A stretch of DNA of 64,000 bases from Colwellia piezophila ATCC BAA-637. GTDB lineage: Bacteria; Pseudomonadota; Gammaproteobacteria; Enterobacterales; Alteromonadaceae. The notes below the pieces were generated by a model that ran no database searches, was not told the origin of the DNA, and saw only the letters and a program-made list of their open reading frames with translations. Shown here piece by piece: positions 9,969-18,875 of the stretch (its first letter is position 1; each line of letters opens with the position of its first letter). A program made the translations under genes and the position numbers. The stretch is taken from assembly GCF_000378625.1 (NCBI RefSeq), contig NZ_KB905161.1:520742-584741 (forward strand). The letters are read 5' to 3'.

Positions 9969-10438
9969 GCGCGAACAAGTTCCCGCCTACCGCACCCTGC
10001 CCGCGTATACCATACGCGGTAATTTGTAACACCTCACACTTTCATGCGCAATAAAGTGTGATTAAATGACACTTTATTTCGCATAAAAATGTAGCGAACA
10101 TCATTAACTAGCTCATTTAAGTATCTATTTCATTTATTATTGAATGACAGGAGAGTAACTGAAGAGATTGGAGAACGGTTACGTACAAAAAATATCTTAT
10201 CAGAGAATGCATACGTGGCATGGATGCCACTTATCAGAGAATGCAGACGTTACCAACCAACGTCATTCCCAAAACTCCGTAGGCGGGAATTTATTCGCGC
10301 ATCTCTTACAAATTTATTCGCGTTGAATTTATTCACGCCTTCAAAGAATCGGGATTGAAATCCCTCCTACAAGTGCCCGTAAACCCCATACGCGGTAACT
10401 TGTTCGGGGAGTAACCGTAGGCGGGAATTTATTCGCGC
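9969..10438. repeat. REP cluster between RAYT and Fic genes
   Basis: REPs lie at 9969-9990 (minus, AAC/GTT stem form), 10279-10300 (plus), 10349-10370 (minus, GGGATT form) and 10417-10438 (plus). A GTGGCATGGATGCCAC-like hairpin repeat is at about 10217-10232. The block ACCAACGTCATTC plus REP near 10256-10300 recurs at 14580-14629. The open frames here are translations of repeats. Nothing else is seen in 9921-10637. Confidence 0.85.
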
Positions 10439-10637
10439 ATCTCTTAGGAATTTGTTCGCGCTTTAAAGGGGAGTTCATTCGCACTTTGGACTTAACGGTT
10501 AATGCATTCATGGCATGTATACCACACCCTGCACTTTTATTGCGCATAAAAAGCCTTACAAAATGATTTATAAACAATAGACTATTAAATCAAAAAAGGT
10601 TATAAAATGATTTAAAGAAAACTAAGGTATAAATCAA

Positions 10638-11975
10638 ATGTATCATTGGGAAAGTAAAGGTTGGCCGTTATTTAAATATGATATCTCTCGTGTAACAGCA
10701 AGTTTAAATAAATATGCAAAAAAGGCTTACAGCATTGAAGGAGCGATATCTCAATTGTCTTCAACTGATCATGATGACGCCTATGTTCACATGTTAGTTG
10801 AAGAAGCTTTAAGTACCAGTGCTATTGAGGGGGAAAAGCTAAACAGGGAGGAAGTACGATCTTCTGTGGCTAGGTTTCTCGGTTTAAAAGAACCTGAACG
10901 CGGTGGTTATTTTCCAAAAGAGAAAGGTATTGCCGCGATGCTTGTTGATGTTCGTAAAAGTGTCTCTATTCCAATGTCTAAATCTTTAGTTTGTCATTGG
11001 CATGACTTGCTCTTACATGGCAGCGAAGATTATTACGTGCATTCAATTATTAAGGGGGATTATAGAGATTCACCAATAAATGTTGTACGGGAAAATTTGT
11101 ATGGTGATACAGAGACTATTTATAAAGCGCCTGCCGAAAATCGCAATGAAGTAGAACACGAAATGAATGCATTTTTCCAGTGGTATAACAATGATGCTAT
11201 TGCCTGTGAAGGTAGCCCTTTATCAGGTCCAATAAAGGCAGCTATAGCGCACTTATGGTTTGTCGCAATTCACCCATTTCAAGATGGCAATGGCCGTGTT
11301 GGTAGAGCTATTGCCGAGCACGCCTTATTTCAAGATTTTTCTCGTCCTCCACTTTTCAGTATTTCAATAGTGATCAACACAAATAGGATGGAATATTACC
11401 AGCAGTTAAGAGGAACTAATTCGACATTAGTCGTGGATAATTGGGTGGCATGGTTCGTAGAGCTGGTCAATGAGTCGCAAACTAAGTCGCTTGAGTCTGT
11501 TGAATTTGTATTGAAAAAATCAAAATTTTGGGCTGTTTATGGAGACATCAAGTTAAACAGTCGCCAGGAAAAAGTAATGAATAAAATATTCTCTGTAGGT
11601 GCGGATGGCTTTGTTCGTGATGGTTTGACCAATGAAAAATATAGAGCAATCACAGGTGCTCCTCCCGCAACAGCAACTAGAGATTTAAAATCGCTAGTGA
11701 ATAATGGTCTACTGATTCCGTCTGGCGCTGGTAAACGTGGACTGCGCTATTTTGTTAATTTCCCGCAAGAGCGTGAGTTGTTTGAACCTAAAAAGGCTCA
11801 GCCTTTAGTCGATGACGTAGCCTTAGCCAAGCTGATAAAAAAAATCGAACGTAATATTGATTACTTTAGAGGAGAGAAAAACCTTGGCTTGAATAAGCTG
11901 ATCGATGAATATACGGCTATTGCTCAAGGAAGTAATGATGCCGAAGCCAAACTGAAATCTATCCTATCCCCGTAG
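10638..11975 (+). CDS. Fic-domain protein, class II (N-terminal inhibitory helix), with C-terminal winged helix
   Basis: This 445-residue protein carries a complete Fic active site, HPFQDGNGRVGR at 212-223, which in this family transfers AMP or another nucleotide part to a protein hydroxyl. The inhibitory motif S/T-xxx-E-G is at T60-E64-G65, before the Fic core, which defines class II self-inhibited Fics. The N-terminal segment resembles DUF4172, and residues about 310-385 look like a winged-helix domain. No antitoxin-like partner is adjacent. The stop codon TAG is the TAG of a REP GTAG at 11972, so the present C-terminus was set by a repeat. The start has only a weak ribosome site. Confidence 0.92.
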   Translation: MYHWESKGWPLFKYDISRVTASLNKYAKKAYSIEGAISQLSSTDHDDAYVHMLVEEALSTSAIEGEKLNREEVRSSVARFLGLKEPERGGYFPKEKGIAAMLVDVRKSVSIPMSKSLVCHWHDLLLHGSEDYYVHSIIKGDYRDSPINVVRENLYGDTETIYKAPAENRNEVEHEMNAFFQWYNNDAIACEGSPLSGPIKAAIAHLWFVAIHPFQDGNGRVGRAIAEHALFQDFSRPPLFSISIVINTNRMEYYQQLRGTNSTLVVDNWVAWFVELVNESQTKSLESVEFVLKKSKFWAVYGDIKLNSRQEKVMNKIFSVGADGFVRDGLTNEKYRAITGAPPATATRDLKSLVNNGLLIPSGAGKRGLRYFVNFPQERELFEPKKAQPLVDDVALAKLIKKIERNIDYFRGEKNLGLNKLIDEYTAIAQGSNDAEAKLKSILSP

Positions 11976-12063
11976 GCGGGGACTTGTTCGCGCATTTCTT
12001 AGGAATTTATTCGCGTTGAATTTATTCGCGCCTTCAAAGAATCGGGATTGAAATCCCTCCTAC
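11972..12063. repeat. REP pair between Fic and dehydratase genes
   Basis: A plus-strand REP at 11972-11993 (GGACTTGTTC form) overlaps the fic stop codon. A minus-strand GGGATT-type REP is at 12042-12063, 8 nt before the dehydratase stop. Half-REP sequences lie between them. Confidence 0.85.
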
Positions 12064-12070
12064 AATCAAG

Positions 12071-14023
12071 CTACTTAACTTTGGTGCTAGCCACTTTCAA
12101 TTCAATAACTTCAGCGGTTTTTGCTGGCTTTTGCTCTTTCTGTTGCCAAACCAAATCACAAATACCATCGGTAGGGTTAAAGCCTGTTGGTGCCTTAAGC
12201 AATATCTTACGAATTAATTCATGGTCAAATTCATGGCAGGCATTATCAAGCTCATTTAACACCGGCTCTAACTCATGCCAATCAAGCATTACTTCTTGTG
12301 CACACATAATACGTTCATGGCTAGTACCGGCAACGTTATCGCCAATAAGCAGCTCTTCATAAAGCTTTTCACCGGGTCTAAGGCCAGTACATTTTATTTC
12401 GATATCACCTTCAGGGTTACGTGCATCTTTAATTGAGAAACCACTCAGGTGAATAATTTTACTGGCCAAGTCGATAATTTTAACTGAATCGCCCATGTCT
12501 AACACAAAAACGTCACCGCCTTTACCCATAGCGCCCGCCTGAATTACTAACTGAGCAGCTTCAGGAATAGTCATAAAGTAACGAGTAATATCAGGGTGCG
12601 TTAACGTTACCGGACCACCGGCACGAATCTGCTTTCTAAACAATGGTACTACCGAGCCAGAAGAGCCTAAAACATTACCAAAACGCACCATGCAAAAACG
12701 AGTCGTATCTTGGGTTTTCGATAACGCTTGCAATATTAGCTCTGCCATACGTTTAGTAGTACCCATTATATTAGTAGGCCGTACCGCTTTATCAGTTGAT
12801 ATCAATACAAAGGTCTCTACCTTGGCATTAATGGCCGCGCGAGCGGTGGAATAGGTACCAAATATATTGTTCCTTACACCTTCAACAACATTATGCTCAA
12901 CTAAGGGCACATGTTTGTAGGCGGCTGTATGGTAAACCGTTTGCACAGCAAAACTTTTCATCACTGTTTCAATACGATTCACTCTTTGCACTGAGCCCAT
13001 AAGCGGAAATATTTCTATCGCTAAGTCATGCTCTTGCTTAAATTCATTAAGCTCTTTATCAATGCTGTACAAAGCAAATTCTGATAGATCAAACAATACC
13101 AGTTTAGTCGGCTTTAATTGCATGATTTGACGACACAACTCTGAGCCAATAGAGCCACCAGCACCAGTAACCATCACCACTTTACCGGCGATATCGGCAT
13201 TCATTAATTCAGGCTTAGGGGCAACAGCATCTCGCCCTAATAAATCTTCAACACCAACATCTTTAAATTCTTCAAGTTTAGTTTTTCCTTGCACGAGATC
13301 AGCCATACCGGGAATAGTTAATACTTGCACGCCAAGTGACTCAACCTTACTCAATACTTCTTTGCGCCTTGCTCTTGAAGCACTTGGCATGGCCAATAAT
13401 ATTTTCTCTACGGTGTGAGCTTCAATAAGTGTGGGAATTTCCTGTGCAGAATACACCCGTAAACCTTGAATATTATGCCCTTGCAATGCTTTATCATCAT
13501 CAATAAAGGCAACCGCGTGATGTTCTGGCCCTTGAGTTAATGCCGTTGCTAGCTGCCTGCCTGCAGTGCCTGCACCATAAATAAGTACTGAAGCTTTTTT
13601 ATGCCAGCGCTGATGAGCAATCAATAATCGAACAGACATCCTTGAGCCACCGATGAAAATAATACAAAGACACATGAAGATAAAGGGTACGGTTCTGGGA
13701 GCCCCGGTGGTTAGTATGAATAAAAAGATAACAAGCAACACGGCAGAAATAACGCTGCCCACAACGATAGCAGTGAGCGCTTGCACATTCATATAGCGCA
13801 ATACCGCCCGATAAAGGCCTAGCTTGACAAAAGCTAATAAGCTTAACGGTAAAACACCGGCAAAAACAAGCCAATAGTCTGGGTTAAAGAATGGCGAGAA
13901 ACTTTCAAGGCGCATTAAAAAAGCTAACCAAAAAGCACTAAATAAAAACACAGAATCTATTAATAACGAAATGGCACGTTTATACGGGCGGGGTAAACTC
14001 AAAACAGACTTAATCAGAGACAC
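12071..14023 (-). CDS. Membrane nucleotide-sugar 4,6-dehydratase, WbpM/CapD/FlaA1 type
   Basis: This 650-residue protein starts with four hydrophobic helices (about residues 17-125). A Rossmann-like domain follows (IYGAGTAG at 149-156), then an extended SDR domain with the NAD motif TGAGGSIG at 286-293. The SDR active site reads STDKAVRPTNIMGTTKR, with Met where classical SDRs have Tyr, as in the WbpM branch. Such enzymes convert UDP-GlcNAc to the 4-keto-6-deoxy sugar used for QuiNAc, FucNAc or bacillosamine. It lies apart from the main polysaccharide block but on the same strand, and it probably feeds the SDR reductase at 23139-24092. Confidence 0.93.
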   Translation of the reverse strand: MSLIKSVLSLPRPYKRAISLLIDSVFLFSAFWLAFLMRLESFSPFFNPDYWLVFAGVLPLSLLAFVKLGLYRAVLRYMNVQALTAIVVGSVISAVLLVIFLFILTTGAPRTVPFIFMCLCIIFIGGSRMSVRLLIAHQRWHKKASVLIYGAGTAGRQLATALTQGPEHHAVAFIDDDKALQGHNIQGLRVYSAQEIPTLIEAHTVEKILLAMPSASRARRKEVLSKVESLGVQVLTIPGMADLVQGKTKLEEFKDVGVEDLLGRDAVAPKPELMNADIAGKVVMVTGAGGSIGSELCRQIMQLKPTKLVLFDLSEFALYSIDKELNEFKQEHDLAIEIFPLMGSVQRVNRIETVMKSFAVQTVYHTAAYKHVPLVEHNVVEGVRNNIFGTYSTARAAINAKVETFVLISTDKAVRPTNIMGTTKRMAELILQALSKTQDTTRFCMVRFGNVLGSSGSVVPLFRKQIRAGGPVTLTHPDITRYFMTIPEAAQLVIQAGAMGKGGDVFVLDMGDSVKIIDLASKIIHLSGFSIKDARNPEGDIEIKCTGLRPGEKLYEELLIGDNVAGTSHERIMCAQEVMLDWHELEPVLNELDNACHEFDHELIRKILLKAPTGFNPTDGICDLVWQQKEQKPAKTAEVIELKVASTKVK

Positions 14024-14254
14024 TTAGGAGATCCTTTTTCGGCAAGATAAAACTTTCCTTGATAAGTTGGGGATTATAACCTAAATAGAGGTGTTATTGT
14101 ACATCTACACTGTTACTAACTTGTAAAAGCCAATGACATCAGGCCTTCATTTTCTATAGCCAATTATTGCTCAATCGAGGGTCTTGTTCTTAAACAGTTT
14201 TCTCATTAAATTACGTGCCTATGCACCTTGCTCAGGAAGAAAATAAAAAAACCT

Positions 14255-14311
14255 GTAGGAGGGAATTTATTCCCGATCTCTTTTAAAAATCGCGGTTAAA
14301 ACCGCTCCTAC
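14255..14311. repeat. REP pair with GGGAAT and GCGGTT stems
   Basis: Plus-strand GTAG plus GAGGGAATTTATTCCC is at 14255-14274. Minus-strand GTAG plus GAGCGGTTTTAACCGC is at 14292-14311. Both stems are perfect palindromes but differ in sequence, an example of compensating change. The surrounding interval 14024-14416 holds no gene. Confidence 0.85.
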
Positions 14312-14416
14312 AAGTAATAATTCCAAATTAAATAATGGCTCCTGAGTTATCTACATAGCCATGTTAAATTAAATAACCATAGCTAAAAACTCATAATTAA
14401 TGAAAGGTGAATCATC

Positions 14417-14572
14417 TTACTCGGCTATTTCGATATCCGCTTGGGGGTACAAACCTTGATAACTGGCCTGTAGTGATTTTTTCGCCTGCTCATCACCATG
14501 AACAATTTTTATATAACTAGGCTTATGGCGCATACGCCTGACAAAGTTAACTAAACCCGCTTGGTCAGCATG
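14417..14572 (-). pseudogene. Duplicated 3'-end fragment of the MBL/beta-CASP gene
   Basis: These 156 bases match the 3' end of the MBL-fold gene (16940-17095) almost base for base, including GATATCCGCTTGGGGGTACA and GCATACGCCTGACAAAGTTA. They encode the last 51 residues or so in frame. This copy ends in TAA and is followed by ordinary sequence, whereas the full gene ends in TAG at the edge of a mini-element. The fragment therefore probably keeps the ancestral 3' end. It breaks off at GCATG, where a REP-bearing block begins. Confidence 0.92.
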
Positions 14573-14607
14573 CAAACGCTACCAACCAACGTCATTCTCA
14601 AAACTCT

Positions 14608-14734
14608 GTAGGCGGAAATTTATTCGCGCATCACTTAGGAGTTTATTCGCGCTTTATTATTCACAAAAATAAACCCTGCGCGATTGAAATCCCGCCTACA
14701 TCAACACTCCCCGTAGGCGGGAATTCATTCGCGC
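14608..14734. repeat. REP cluster left of the hipBA block
   Basis: REPs lie at 14608-14629 (plus), 14678-14699 (minus) and 14713-14734 (plus). The composite 14641-14720, including CTTTATTATTCACAAAAA, recurs at 19199-19278 with few changes, so REPs are copied as larger blocks. Confidence 0.88.
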
Positions 14735-14759
14735 ATCACTTAGTAGTAGTCGTACCAAA

Positions 14760-14947
14760 AGGGTCAAGTCTTGTATTTTGCAACAATGCGGCAGATCTGA
14801 GAATAGTACAAACCGAAGTAATGTAATAAAGCGCACCGTAAAACGCTAAACGTAATGACCGAGTCATATTCCTATCATCTAAACTAGTTATGAATAAAAC
14901 AATTCTAGTTTAAAAAATAAAACTTTCAAAATTCAAGACCTGACCCC
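14760..14947 (-). mobile_element. Mini-element A derived from a Y1-type (COG1943) transposase gene
   Basis: This element is bounded by imperfect inverted ends: GGGTCAAGTCTTGTATTTTG on the left and, read inward from the right, GGGGTCAGGTCTTGAATTTT. On the minus strand from 14867 it still encodes MTRSLRLAFYGALYYITS, a decayed version of the usual start of COG1943 transposases (M-x-R-P-L-R-L-E-F-A-G-A-L-Y-H-I-T-S-R-G). It then joins directly to the far end, so the HUH and Tyr regions are gone. It cannot move by itself. It is in the same orientation as mini-element B across hipBA. Confidence 0.8.
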
Positions 14948-14987
14948 GTCATATTAGACATATCAATGTCATTAACTTACTACAAAG

Positions 14988-16283
14988 CTATTTTTTTTGT
15001 AACAATATTTTATTATCTAAATAAGTGCTACTCAGCTGTTTATTGATAAGCCTTGTCACTTCAGAGTTTATAGTTAACTCATTAGCAATTCGAGTAAAGG
15101 ACTGCACCGCCTCTACCACGTCATCGATCACCAATTGCGCTTGCTCCCAGCTAGCAAAGTTTGCTTGTCCTGCTAATTTTTGCATCACTTTCAAGCTTGG
15201 TTGCTTTCCAAAACCACAAAAAGCCGTTGCATGTTCACTATAGGATGAAGGACTGAAAGTAACATCATAAAACGGAGCTAATTGCCACTGCCCATCATCT
15301 TGCTGCAAAAACGCCCAGTTTTTACTATGATCATCTTGGTTTAAAGCAAACAAATTAAACACCATTCTGCGAAACATTATCTGTCCTGCAGCAGGACTCC
15401 GACAAATTATGCTGCTAACTTTAATTAAATCTTCATAATCTAAACTTGGCATTCTGTAATCAGCATCAAGCAAACCACTTGCACTGTGTAGGTGTAACCT
15501 CCCCTCGTTGCCATCCAGATTTTTTACAACATCAAAACGCTTAACAGCCAACCACTGCTTAGCGCCTGAAGCTCTAGGGGCATCTAATAACCTCCATTCA
15601 GGGACATCAATCTCCGCTTGTTTCGCCATGGTTAAATAAGCAGCCTCACACACTCCCTCATCATGCCCAAGTGAAAGTTGTGAAGAAGTAAACTTAACTA
15701 AAAATGCTTCACTATCATCCCTAACATTTGTACTACAAAGATCATTATGGTTATTCAAATATAATTGAGCTTTGGGTCTTGCTCCTCCTGAGCTACCAGC
15801 ATTAATCAATGCTTGTAATACTTCTGACGTTTGGCCATCAAAAATAGCCTGAGCTTGTAAACCTAATTGCGCTATTGATAACTGTTCTGGAACATTATTG
15901 TTTTGTAGTTCAGAAATCGGTAAATATGATAATGCTCCCATAGCACCCTCACCTACAAACGACAGCCTATCCATAGCGGTAATTTGTGCAGGCAGAGTAT
16001 TAACTTGCCTAAAGACTCTATCCATTAATAATAAGCCCCAACCATCGGGGAGTGAGTCAGAGAAAGCACCATGTAAACTATTATGGGGTCTTACTGGCGC
16101 TAGCTGTAATGATGAGTCAAAACTAAGGTTAAAAGGGGATAGGTTATGATATTGATTCAAATAATGTGTATCATATTGAAAGTAAATACCTTGTCGATTT
16201 TGAGCTAAAACGCCAACTGCAACATTCACACCATTTGCTAGCTTACGAAATACCTCTAACTTATTAACACGTCCATAATCCAT
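14988..16283 (-). CDS. hipA: HipA-family toxin kinase
   Basis: This 431-residue HipA-type Ser/Thr kinase has the N-terminal subdomain with SLHGAFSDSLPDGWGLLLMD (69-88) and a Gly-rich loop GSSGGARPKA (163-172). The catalytic loop is NQDDHSKNW, with D318 as base and N322 as metal ligand, and the DFG-like Asp is D340 (PFYDVTFSP). All key residues are present. E. coli HipA phosphorylates GltX and halts translation. Here hipA follows hipB with a one-base overlap, the usual TA arrangement. The pair is bracketed by mini-elements A and B, which suggests acquisition as a unit. Confidence 0.94.
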   Translation of the reverse strand: MDYGRVNKLEVFRKLANGVNVAVGVLAQNRQGIYFQYDTHYLNQYHNLSPFNLSFDSSLQLAPVRPHNSLHGAFSDSLPDGWGLLLMDRVFRQVNTLPAQITAMDRLSFVGEGAMGALSYLPISELQNNNVPEQLSIAQLGLQAQAIFDGQTSEVLQALINAGSSGGARPKAQLYLNNHNDLCSTNVRDDSEAFLVKFTSSQLSLGHDEGVCEAAYLTMAKQAEIDVPEWRLLDAPRASGAKQWLAVKRFDVVKNLDGNEGRLHLHSASGLLDADYRMPSLDYEDLIKVSSIICRSPAAGQIMFRRMVFNLFALNQDDHSKNWAFLQQDDGQWQLAPFYDVTFSPSSYSEHATAFCGFGKQPSLKVMQKLAGQANFASWEQAQLVIDDVVEAVQSFTRIANELTINSEVTRLINKQLSSTYLDNKILLQKK

Positions 16284-16564
16284 TATCGCAAGACCTCATC
16301 AATAGAGGCAGGAATTTCATTAGCATCTTGTTTTTTAGTGAGAGATTTTAAGTGTGCTAATTCATCTAAACTCTGCCAAAGTAAAATAAACTGACGAAAA
16401 GAAATTTGCTGAGTAGTTTCGAATTTTTTAATCGTAGAAGCAGGTACTGTGCTTAATTGAGCAAGCTTAGCGCGAGAAAGTTTTGCAGCCTTTCTTTTAA
16501 CCACAAGCCACTCACACAGTGTCGCCTGAACATCACTGGCTGACAATAAAGATAACTTATTCAT
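16283..16564 (-). CDS. hipB: HipB-type antitoxin, XRE-family HTH
   Basis: This DNA-binding antitoxin has a helix-turn-helix (KLSRAKLAQLSTVPASTIKKFE). I place the start at the ATG at 16564, giving 93 residues and MNKLSLLSASDVQ. A longer frame begins at an upstream TTG (16576) but lacks a better ribosome site. HipB proteins bind HipA and repress their own operon through GGATA-type half-sites, and two GGATACTA repeats lie just upstream. The start of hipA overlaps the stop by one base. The assignment is secure; the start is less so. Confidence 0.9.
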   Translation of the reverse strand: MNKLSLLSASDVQATLCEWLVVKRKAAKLSRAKLAQLSTVPASTIKKFETTQQISFRQFILLWQSLDELAHLKSLTKKQDANEIPASIDEVLR

Positions 16565-16585
16565 AAAACACCACAATAGACACAG

Positions 16586-16634
16586 TAGTATCCATTATAA
16601 CCTAAAAACTATAACTTAGGACATAATAGTATCC
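16586..16634 (-). promoter_or_regulatory. Putative HipB operator region
   Basis: Two direct TAGTATCC repeats (16586-16593 and 16627-16634, GGATACTA on the minus strand) flank an inverted pair CCTAA/TTAGG (16601-16605 and 16616-16620). The region sits 22-70 nt upstream of the hipB ATG. It resembles the GGATA half-sites of known HipB operators but is not identical in spacing. Confidence 0.5.
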
Positions 16635-16655
16635 AATTTATATTTTATAGTATAG

Positions 16656-16931
16656 GGGGCAGGTCTTGTATTTTGCCACAATGCGACTAATTTGCATGAA
16701 CAACCCAATTATGGCGTTCGCATACATCACTTAAGGTAACTAAAGAAACTCAAAATCATCGTCCTGAAGATAAATTAAATTTCGGCCATTACCGCGTGAA
16801 GTTATATGATAAAGCGCCCCTGCAAACTCTAAACGTAATGGCCAACTCATATTTCGCCCTAATTAAGTCCGATAAGATGAAATAAAATTAGCCGAAGAAA
16901 TTAAAGGACGCAAAATTCAAGACCTGACCCC
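16656..16931 (-). mobile_element. Mini-element B derived from a Y1-type (COG1943) transposase gene
   Basis: Its ends match element A (GGCAGGTCTTGTATTTTGCC on the left, CAAAATTCAAGACCTGACCC on the right). From the ATG at 16850 on the minus strand it reads MSWPLRLEFAGALYHITSRG and then NGRNLIYLQDDDFE. After a frameshift it continues LVTLSDVCERHNWVVHAN, which is the normal next part of COG1943 transposases. Everything beyond, including the HUH motif, is deleted. Its right end lies within a few bases of the MBL gene's stop and appears to have created the TAG stop. Confidence 0.85.
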
Positions 16932-16939
16932 GTCATGCG

Positions 16940-18502
16940 CTACTCGGCTATCTCGATATCCGCTTGGGGGTACAAACCTTGATAACAGGCCTGCAGTGAT
17001 TTTTTCGCCTGCTCATCACCATGAACAATTTTTATATAACTGGGCTTATGGCGCATACGCCTGACAAAGTTAACTAAACCCGCTTGATCAGCATGAGCCG
17101 AATAGCCACTAATAGTATGTACTGTTGCCCTAATATCGTATTGTTTACCCTCTAAAATAACATAGCCATTATGCTTGCGAGCATATTTTTGAATATCACG
17201 CCCTGGTGTGCCTTGAGCTTGATAACCAACAAACAAAATATCAGTGCTTGTATCACTAATAAATTGTTTTAAGTAATTGACCATACGACCACCAGCACAC
17301 ATGCCACTGGCAGCAATAACAATAGCGGGCTTATTACGCTTTGCTAATGCTTTCACCACTGACAAATGCTGTTTGTGGTCATCAATGGTATAGAGTTGAC
17401 TAAAATTAAGCGGATGTCGCCCTGTAGCGACTTTTTGCTTAGCCTCCGCGTCCCATAGGTTTTTAAACTGTTTGTATTGCTCTGTAAAATTTGCCGCCAT
17501 GGGTGAATCAACAATAACCTCTATAGATTGCCAAAAGCTATTATCCTCCGGTTTTGTTCCAGCCTTGCTAGCTTGCTGAGAGCCTACTTGTTTAGACTTT
17601 TGCTGAAGGGCTCTTTGTTGCTGCGCTTTATGCTGCTGAAAGATGATTTGCTCTAATTCATATAACAACTCTTGCGTGCGACCAATACTAAAGGCAGGAA
17701 TAAGCACCACACCATTATCAGCTACCGCTCTTTCTATCACCCGTTGCAAGTTTTGTCTGCGCTGCTTTCTACTTTGATGATTTTTATCACCATAAGTCGA
17801 CTCAATAATTAAAGTATCAGCCCGATAAGGACTTTTAGGCGCGGGTAATAAAGGCGCATACGGCGCACCTAAATCACCAGAAAACACCACTCGGTGTTTC
17901 TTGGCTAGAGGCTTATCTTTAGGGCTAGCTGAGGACTTCTTTAAAGGTATAGCCAGATCAATCTCAACATACGCTGATCCTAAAATATGACCCGCCGGTT
18001 GAAACTTTGCTTTTGCTTGTTGATAACCAACAGGATCAGATGAATCAGAAGAAGAATAAGAAGAGAGAATCTCGTTAACCGGTAACTCAAACCATTGTTT
18101 ATAAGCGATTGGCTTAATTTGTCGTTTTAGTAGTTTAATGCAAGCAGCGATTAAACTCTTATCACGAGTAACACCCACTTTAAGTGCATCTTCAATTACT
18201 AACGGCAGCAAACTCGCTGTCGCCTCAGTACAAAATATTGGCCCGGTAAAACCCGCCGCTAAAAGGTAAGGAATACGGCCAACATGATCTATATGGCAAT
18301 GAGTCACAATGAGCGCAGTAATATTACTGATATCAAAGCCGATAGTTAAATGATCGGCACCCGACTTACCCGAGACTTCCGCCCCTTGAAACAAACCACA
18401 ATCAATTAAAACACTAGAAGAGTTATGAATATTCAGTTGATGACAAGAGCCAGTAACACCATTAACCGCACCGTGATGAACAATCTCTGGTTTAAAATCC
18501 AT
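16940..18502 (-). CDS. MBL-fold beta-CASP metallohydrolase (RNA-processing type)
   Basis: This 520-residue protein has the metal-binding motif THCHIDHVGRIPYL, the ligand SGDLGAPYAPLL, the beta-CASP start ESTYGDKNHQ, and a C-terminal RMMBL segment with GYSAHADQ. These are the features of CPSF73/YSH1-like nucleases, so it probably cleaves or trims RNA; the substrate is unknown. Low-complexity insertions (for example QQHKAQQQRALQQKSKQ) lie in the middle. The stop TAG abuts mini-element B, and a second copy of the gene's 3' end lies beyond hipBA. Bacterial homologues are often annotated as exonucleases. Confidence 0.92.
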   Translation of the reverse strand: MDFKPEIVHHGAVNGVTGSCHQLNIHNSSSVLIDCGLFQGAEVSGKSGADHLTIGFDISNITALIVTHCHIDHVGRIPYLLAAGFTGPIFCTEATASLLPLVIEDALKVGVTRDKSLIAACIKLLKRQIKPIAYKQWFELPVNEILSSYSSSDSSDPVGYQQAKAKFQPAGHILGSAYVEIDLAIPLKKSSASPKDKPLAKKHRVVFSGDLGAPYAPLLPAPKSPYRADTLIIESTYGDKNHQSRKQRRQNLQRVIERAVADNGVVLIPAFSIGRTQELLYELEQIIFQQHKAQQQRALQQKSKQVGSQQASKAGTKPEDNSFWQSIEVIVDSPMAANFTEQYKQFKNLWDAEAKQKVATGRHPLNFSQLYTIDDHKQHLSVVKALAKRNKPAIVIAASGMCAGGRMVNYLKQFISDTSTDILFVGYQAQGTPGRDIQKYARKHNGYVILEGKQYDIRATVHTISGYSAHADQAGLVNFVRRMRHKPSYIKIVHGDEQAKKSLQACYQGLYPQADIEIAE

Positions 18503-18628
18503 TTCAAAATCCTTTTAAATAGCTATACCAACATCCTTTAACTAAGCATAGATCATTCAAGGTCATTCCATACGAATCATTACTACCCCAAAATAATCAC
18601 CAACAAACAAACATCATTTGCAAAACCC

Positions 18629-18875
18629 GTAGGCGGGAATTTATTCGCGCATATCTTAAGAATTTATTCACGCTTTGGCCTTAGACCTGGCATGGTTGCC
18701 ACTTAATTGTTCTGGGAGTAACCGTAGGCGGGAACTTGTTCGCGCATCTCTTAGGTATTTATTCGCGCAGAACCTGCACTTGTTCACGTTGTATTTATTC
18801 CCGTTGCACTTATTCGCGCCTTCAAAAAAGCGGGATTGAAATCCCGTAACCCTGCGCGATTGAAATCCCGCCTAC
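18629..18875. repeat. REP cluster fused to the RAYT fragment
   Basis: REPs lie at 18629-18650 and 18724-18745 (plus) and 18854-18875 (minus), with a partial one near 18826. The last ends in CTAC at 18872-18875, which is also the first sequence shared with the intact RAYT gene. The interval 18503-18871 has no gene. Confidence 0.88.

Noticed and set aside
10140..10577. Open frames on both strands between RAYT and Fic genes
   Set aside because: They lie within repeat sequence and share residues with other repeat-derived frames.
12048..12362. 104-codon plus-strand frame opposite the dehydratase gene
   Set aside because: It is the shadow of a long, well-supported gene on the other strand.
14155..14187. 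Third copy of the 159-bp MITE
   Set aside because: Only about 30 bp resemble the element body; the ends are absent, so it is too short to call.
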